Part shown: in pieces, positions 30,520-34,250 of the stretch
How the letters are laid out: every line of letters starts with the position of its first letter
How positions within the stretch are numbered: the stretch's first letter is position 1
DNA from: Lachnospiraceae bacterium
GTDB lineage: Bacteria; Bacillota; Clostridia; Lachnospirales; Lachnospiraceae
DNA length: 34,250 nt
Reading direction: 5' to 3'
Assembly: GCA_910574715.1 (NCBI GenBank)
Contig: CAJTCH010000051.1
Location: 1-34,250 of the forward strand
Made by a program: the position numbers and the translations under genes
The notes under the pieces: generated by a model
Seen by the model: the letters and a program-made list of their open reading frames with translations, nothing else
What the model was told of the DNA's origin: nothing
Database searches by the model: none

Positions 30520-31960
30520 TTAAATCAGCGCTCCCCCAAAAGCATCAGACCTGCATAATTGATGATCAATCCAGTGTGATTCCAGATATTGATCCAGCGT
30601 TACAGAAAGAACCTGACCGCTGGCTTCAATTTTTGAAAGGTATTTTGATGGGGCAACGCCGCCAATCGCTCTGTTCGTGCTATAAGAGATTGGCGTCTTA
30701 TTTATAATGCTATTCCATTTTTGTTTCGGAAGACCCTTATCTTTGCAATAATCTTTGGGGAAAATATGATGTATATCAACATTTTCCGACTTATAAACAG
30801 TAAAATCCATGTCCCGCCCACTGATAAAGTCTCGGCTGTGATTCTTCAAGATCAACGCCATAACGCCCTTATATGCGGCTGACAGTCTGGATTGCATGGT
30901 GAGCAGACGCAGCGGATTGAAATAGGACTCCTGACAAGTCTTAGGCATCTCAAAACTGCCTGTAACCCAATCCATCACCTGCACAATGTCATTGGCATAT
31001 CGGGTCTCATTGGCCGCACCGTACAGTTCGCCGAACACGCCGCACCAATACCACTGCTTAATTTTATTTTTTACATTCGTCACTTTGATCTGATTCCCGG
31101 CTTGCAGAACCGTACAAAGAGCCGCCAGAGGAATCAGCTGTGTTGTATACGGAAGATCACGGCTTACAAAAATACGTTCCTCCTGCAGGATCTTCTCAGC
31201 TTCAACAAAACCTTCGGTTAAAGAATCGGAATATGCCAAATAGTCCTGCAAAGAAAGATTCAGAACATCTTTCTTCTTACAGCTTACAATGCCTCCCCGT
31301 TTATAGGAAGCCAACAGAGTTAATGCAGTCAAAAAATCGGTTGCAGTAACACCGGAGAGAATATCGCTGTTAAAATAAGTTTCCTTGCGCAACTCCCAGT
31401 CCTTGCGCAGTTCAAAGTCATCCATTGCGAAAACTGCCGTGACCAGTTCAAACACGGTCAAGCTGACACCGCCTGTGTTGACATTTTCAAACACACGGCA
31501 AACAGCTTCTTTTGAAGTTCCCTTATCCAGTGTAATAACCGGCATAACATAACGCTGTACCATAGTGATTACTTCAGTACTGAATTTAAGAAACAACTGC
31601 GCTGCATTTGCATCGAAATTATGATACGCCTGATATCCATTTTGCCAAACCATCACTTTGGCAAAATCAAGGATCTGATTAAGCGGAAATAATTTCTTTG
31701 CATATTCCTTATCCGGCGACGACAAGTCGAGATCAATACTACGGCCAACTATCGGCCGATACTTAAAACGGATACTGGTATTGCCGTACTCCAAAAACAT
31801 AGCTGCCCCCCCCCACCGGGAATCGATGGATGACACTTGCAATCAGTGACTTGATCCTTCCGTCATCCCATACCCAGCTACGCTGAAAATCTGGCAGCTG
31901 AGCTAATCCTGTATCAACTGCCTGCATTAAATCAGTAATCTGCCTGTCATTTGTTTTCAT
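30520..31960 (-). pseudogene. Broken GmrSD-like DUF262/DUF1524 gene with 9-G frameshift
   Basis: The product resembles GmrSD-type restriction proteins that attack modified phage DNA. The first part (31960 to about 31815) encodes MKTNDRQITDLM and LPDFQRSWVWDDGRIKSLI, the DUF262 start. At 31806-31814 a run of nine G (minus strand) shifts the frame; eight G would join it to the second part, which continues from AAMFLEYGN. That part has FENVNTGGVSLTVFELVTA and the DUF1524 HNH-like DIHHIFPKDYC. The segment that should carry DGQQR is absent: KYRPI is followed at once by VGRSIDLDL, so about 60-70 residues seem deleted in frame. The C-terminus also looks short. Start supported by GAGAGGAAA. It is probably decayed, though the G run could also be phase-variable. 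Confidence 0.82.
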
Positions 31961-32014
31961 CTTACAATTTCCTCTCTCAACTTTACAAATCCAGATGCGA
32001 ATCATGATCCCTAA

Positions 32015-32100
32015 CTTTCCTATTCCTTCGTATCCATTTCGGTACGCTTTAATCATCAAAATCCACCTCGTGAACCGTGCCATCTGTATCTTCCATTTGC
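32015..32100 (-). pseudogene. Relic of a RelB-YoeB toxin-antitoxin module
   Basis: Bases 32015-32043 match 28 of 29 bases of the intact YoeB gene (32728-32756), encoding part of NGYEGIGK. Bases 32049-32100 resemble the toxin start and antitoxin end (32852-32903), encoding a VHEVDFDD-like end in place of IHEVNFDD. The roughly 95 bases that separate these in the intact module are missing. It is therefore a degraded second copy, with internal deletion, about 0.7 kb from the intact one. Confidence 0.75.
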
Positions 32101-32109
32101 TCTTATCTT

Positions 32110-32346
32110 CTACAGCAAGTAATAAAATACACTATTCCATGTTAAAACTTCTGAAATAGCATTCGCAATTTCTTCTATTTTCATATCTTTAATATTTAAT
32201 GTTCTGAATTTCCTAATTTTCTCAATAAGTTTCCCCGAATCAATACCATTTAGAAATTCTTCCTGTTGTTTAACCATATATTTCATTCTTTCATTTGGAG
32301 TAAGCCTCTCGAATTCTTTTAATAAATTTCCATAATCTTCTTTCAT
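32110..32346 (-). CDS. Small hypothetical helical protein
   Basis: This 78-aa protein is mostly helical and charged (LKEFERLTPNERMKYMVKQ at 9-27, KIEEIANAISEV at 56-67) with no signal peptide, membrane segment or known motif. GGGGGAAC lies three to five bases before the ATG at 32346, which argues for a real gene. Its neighbours are the toxin-antitoxin relic and the guaA-like repeat A. It could be an antitoxin-like or regulator protein, but nothing in the sequence shows this. Confidence 0.5.
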   Translation of the reverse strand: MKEDYGNLLKEFERLTPNERMKYMVKQQEEFLNGIDSGKLIEKIRKFRTLNIKDMKIEEIANAISEVLTWNSVFYYLL

Positions 32347-32406
32347 AGTTCCCCCAAATATATTGACAACGTAATCATGCTATTATCCAAATCATATACA
32401 TATATG

Positions 32407-32471
32407 GCAGGTAATTCTATATAACACCTGCCATATAATATAAATAATGTACTCTCGTACTATTCCCACTC
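32407..32471 (-). repeat. 65-bp intergenic repeat A with guaA-3'-end-like edge
   Basis: It matches repeat B (33287-33351) at 52 of 65 positions without gaps. Read on the minus strand it begins GAGTGGGAATAG, which could encode the end of GMP synthase (Glu-Trp-Glu-stop), followed by an AT-rich stretch and a 7-bp hairpin (GGCAGGT with ACCTGCC). It borders the intact toxin-antitoxin module on the left. The rest of 32347-32595 shows no gene. Confidence 0.65.
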
Positions 32472-32595
32472 GGCGTGTTCTTCGTTGATCTTAACTGTAT
32501 CTGTTTAAGTTTTGTGCAAATACACGCCTTTTTTTACTTCAATTACACCATTTATTCTGGCTTGCTGATTTTCTGTTGCCAAAATGTTGCCAATT

Positions 32596-32859
32596 TTACT
32601 TATCTCTATAATGAGAACCACATTGAACAATCTTTATAATATTATCTTCTATCCGATAAACGATACGATTTGCATCATCTATTCGTCGGCTCCAATAAGA
32701 TGCCAAGTCACCACTTAGTCTTTCTGGCTTTCCTATTCCCTCGTATCCATTTCGGTCAATATCCTTCAATAGCTGAAGGATACGCCTCAACGTCTTTTTA
32801 TCCTGCTTTGTCCAGTATTCAAAATCTTCCCACGCCGCATCTGACCATGACTTAATCAT
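32596..32859 (-). CDS. yoeB: YoeB/Txe family mRNA-interferase toxin
   Basis: This 87-aa RelE-superfamily toxin would bind the ribosome and cleave mRNA. It shows the YoeB pattern: AWEDFEYWTKQDKKTLRRI near the N-terminus, NGYEGIGKPERLSGDLASYWSRRID (about 37-61) and IVQCGSHYRDK at the end. The likely catalytic residues are the Glu in EGIGKPE, the Arg pair in SRRI, and the His and Tyr of SHY. The ATG at 32859 overlaps the antitoxin's last codons by eight bases, and GAGGTGAA inside the antitoxin gene serves as its binding site; an earlier TTG is unlikely. It is intact. Confidence 0.92.
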   Translation of the reverse strand: MIKSWSDAAWEDFEYWTKQDKKTLRRILQLLKDIDRNGYEGIGKPERLSGDLASYWSRRIDDANRIVYRIEDNIIKIVQCGSHYRDK

Positions 32860-33103
32860 CAAAATTCACCTCATGTATCGTACCACCTGTCGCTTCCATC
32901 TGCGCTACAGATTCCCTAAGTCTGGTCATATTCTCCTGCGAATAAAACGGATCAACAGATACTTCAAACGGTATCCGTTTCTCTCGTCCAAGTTTTTTAA
33001 GATAAATATTTATAGCCGTAGATAAAGACATGCCAATATCGGCACATGCCTGCTCTGCCTTTTTCTTTACATCATCCTCTATGCGCAAACTAATTTGAGC
33101 CAT
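32852..33103 (-). CDS. RelB/DinJ family ribbon-helix-helix antitoxin
   Basis: This 83-aa protein has an N-terminal ribbon-helix-helix DNA-binding part (AQISLRIEDDVKKKAEQACADIGMSLSTAINIYLKKL-type sequence, residues 2-38) and a C-terminal toxin-binding tail with QMEATGGTIHEVNFDD. It should neutralise the YoeB toxin and, with it, repress their shared promoter. GAGGTGAT lies about seven bases before the ATG at 33103. It is first in the operon and overlaps the toxin gene. A degraded copy of the same module lies at 32015-32100. Confidence 0.92.
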   Translation of the reverse strand: MAQISLRIEDDVKKKAEQACADIGMSLSTAINIYLKKLGREKRIPFEVSVDPFYSQENMTRLRESVAQMEATGGTIHEVNFDD

Positions 33104-33606
33104 TATATATCACCTCTTCCTTTTTGATATTACAAGCATATCACACGTCACAGCATTTGCAAAGCATTTTGCTATATATTTGCTTGTTTTTTCTTATCTT
33201 TTCTATAATCATCCATAAAAATACATAGTTTCACTGGCAACAATTCACTACGTTAATTTCTCTAAAAATAATATAATGTAAATATAGCAGGCAATCTCAT
33301 AGACTACCTGCCATATAAAATAAATAATATACTCTTGTACTACTCGAACTCGACTTTTCCTAACTAATTTTGTTTAATAATTATTTTCTGTCGAGTATGT
33401 ATATCTTTTGATTATTTGATATATCCATATTATCCTGCCTATATGAGCTAATGTTATCATTTTGTTATCGCTGTTGATAACACTGGCTCTGCAACTGCGG
33501 ATAATAGCTATATATTGTGTTTTAAATTATAAGCGATTTTGCTTAGAAAAGCAAATAATACACTTGATTATTTTTAAATATCACATCATTCAAATTAATT
33601 AGCAAC
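33104..33606. other. AT-rich intergenic stretch with repeat B and small palindromes
   Basis: About 500 bases hold no supportable gene. Apart from repeat B, they contain a perfect palindrome at 33463-33482 (TGTTATC with GATAACA) and a stem at 33538-33555 (TTTGCTT with AAGCAAA) that could slow transcripts leaving the TIR gene. The promoter of the toxin-antitoxin pair must lie at its left edge, but no clear hexamers are seen. Confidence 0.45.
33287..33351 (-). repeat. 65-bp intergenic repeat B with guaA-3'-end-like edge
   Basis: Diverged direct copy of repeat A (80% identity, no gaps). On the minus strand its first bases read GAGTTCGAGTAG, which could encode Glu-Phe-Glu-stop, another common GMP synthase ending. 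With repeat A it brackets the intact toxin-antitoxin module. Confidence 0.65.
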
Positions 33607-34032
33607 TTATCTGTAACGAACGTCACCTAACTTCACGGGTAATGCCTTAATAATCTCTTGAACCGCTTCCAAATCATCATAAGGTTGTTTCCATACATAC
33701 GTTTTCAAAAGCTCAGGAACTTCACCTGTTTTCCCATCATCGTCACTAAACACTAGCGTTACAACAGCAAATCTATCACCCTTTTGCATTTTTTCTGTTA
33801 TTGCATAATTAACCTCGGTTTCCAAAAAACCTTCATCTTTATAATTTGGAGTGATAAAGAAAATTGCTGCACATGAATCTTTGAATCCCTGCAAAATTCC
33901 TTTATGTAAAGTTGTACCAGCCGGCATTGCATCTTCATCAAGCCAGACATCAAATCCTAACACCTCTAAAGTTTGTTTGTACTTTCTAACCATCGGTTTA
34001 TCTGCACCTTTATGACTTAAAAATATCTTCAT
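33607..34032 (-). CDS. TIR-domain protein (possible NADase or defence protein)
   Basis: This 141-aa protein is almost entirely a TIR domain: MKIFLSHKGADK at the start, LGFDVWLDEDAMPAGTTLHKGI (25-46), AAIFFITPNYKDEGFLETEVNYA (55-77), with Glu73 a likely catalytic NADase residue. Bacterial TIR proteins usually act in phage defence by depleting NAD+ or making cyclic signals, often with a sensor partner. I chose the ATG at 34032 because GGGGGTGAAG lies a few bases upstream. The frame stays open for a further 36 codons to 34140 (and beyond to about 34178), giving a non-TIR extension with SVVILAMDGSNLN; this may be real N-terminal sequence or a remnant of another gene. No partner gene is complete in the window. 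Confidence 0.8.
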   Translation of the reverse strand: MKIFLSHKGADKPMVRKYKQTLEVLGFDVWLDEDAMPAGTTLHKGILQGFKDSCAAIFFITPNYKDEGFLETEVNYAITEKMQKGDRFAVVTLVFSDDDGKTGEVPELLKTYVWKQPYDDLEAVQEIIKALPVKLGDVRYR

Positions 34033-34224
34033 TTTCTTCACCCCCATTACAAATTCATGAGTTTCTATAAGTTTTTGTAGTTCACTATTAAGATTACTAC
34101 CGTCCATTGCAAGAATAACAACAGAATCCATATTTTCCAAATGAAAGTAAGTAGGAAATAATCCGTATCTGTCAATTCATGTGTATTTCTGATACAATCA
34201 CTTCAAATTATGGAGGTATTGCCT

Positions 34225-34250
34225 ATGGATAAAAATGAACTTACAAAGAC
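34225..34250 (+). CDS. Start of a rightward gene, cut by the window edge
   Basis: An ATG at 34225 follows GGAGG by eight bases, and the frame stays open for eight codons (MDKNELTK) to the window end. A TACAAT at 34192-34197 could be its -10. It is divergent from the TIR gene. Function cannot be judged. Confidence 0.5.

Noticed and set aside
31763..32083. Separate 106-codon gene upstream of the DUF262 frame
   Set aside because: Its first part is the toxin-antitoxin relic and its last part is the frameshifted start of the DUF262 gene, so it is not one gene.
32407..33351. CRISPR-like repeats
   Set aside because: Only two diverged copies 815 bases apart with genes between them; no array and no cas genes.

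Overview
The window looks like a low-to-mid GC Gram-positive (Bacillota, Clostridia), most likely a gut Lachnospiraceae member. This is inferred from strong AGGAGG ribosome binding sites, a large serine recombinase with Cys-rich KTR and DUF6870-type cargo, SdpRI, and LytTR/GHKL signalling. No rRNA, tRNA or CRISPR array was seen, and the species cannot be named from the sequence alone.

Region 1 (about 1-6.1 kb) is a mobile-element remnant. It has a large serine recombinase at its left end, three small element genes (DUF6870-like, a 67-aa protein, a sigma-region-4-like regulator), and a tightly overlapping resistance-type cassette: MATE efflux pump, Cys-rich KTR protein, Vat-like acetyltransferase. 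A short near-palindromic repeat recurs four times in it. Region 2 (6.09-8.02 kb) is an insertion sequence with a zinc-ribbon DDE transposase, outward TTGACA in both terminal repeats, and a highly structured 3' noncoding tail. It sits just upstream of the MATE start codon and 17 bp past the stop of the next operon.

Region 3 (8.0-14.6 kb) is an arabinoside utilisation operon read leftwards: binding lipoprotein, two permeases, SDR oxidoreductase, SorC-like regulator and GH51 arabinofuranosidase, under a promoter with five TGAATTA-type half-sites. Region 4 (14.7-16.9 kb) has rpiB, divergent from a Cof-type HAD phosphatase coupled to a VanZ protein with a long Arg-rich tail. A perfect 18-bp inverted repeat lies between them. 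A 212-bp highly folded noncoding element follows (17.04-17.25 kb).

Region 5 (17.3-29.9 kb) is a continuous envelope/peptide-response block: ABC exporter 1 (ATPase plus large permease), AgrC-like histidine kinase, CPBP protease, LytTR regulator, ABC exporter 2, a divergent SdpR/SdpI pair, then VanY peptidase, ECF sigma factor, an unknown membrane protein, and ABC exporter 3. The layout suggests sensing of and resistance to an extracellular peptide or cell-wall agent. No peptide precursor or AgrB-type processing gene was found.

Region 6 (30-34.25 kb) is an AT-rich decaying island: a VOC protein, a broken GmrSD-type DUF262/DUF1524 gene (9-G frameshift plus apparent loss of the DGQQR segment), a relic of a RelB-YoeB module beside an intact one, two 65-bp repeats whose ends resemble the 3' end of guaA, a TIR-domain protein, and the first codons of a divergent gene cut by the window edge.
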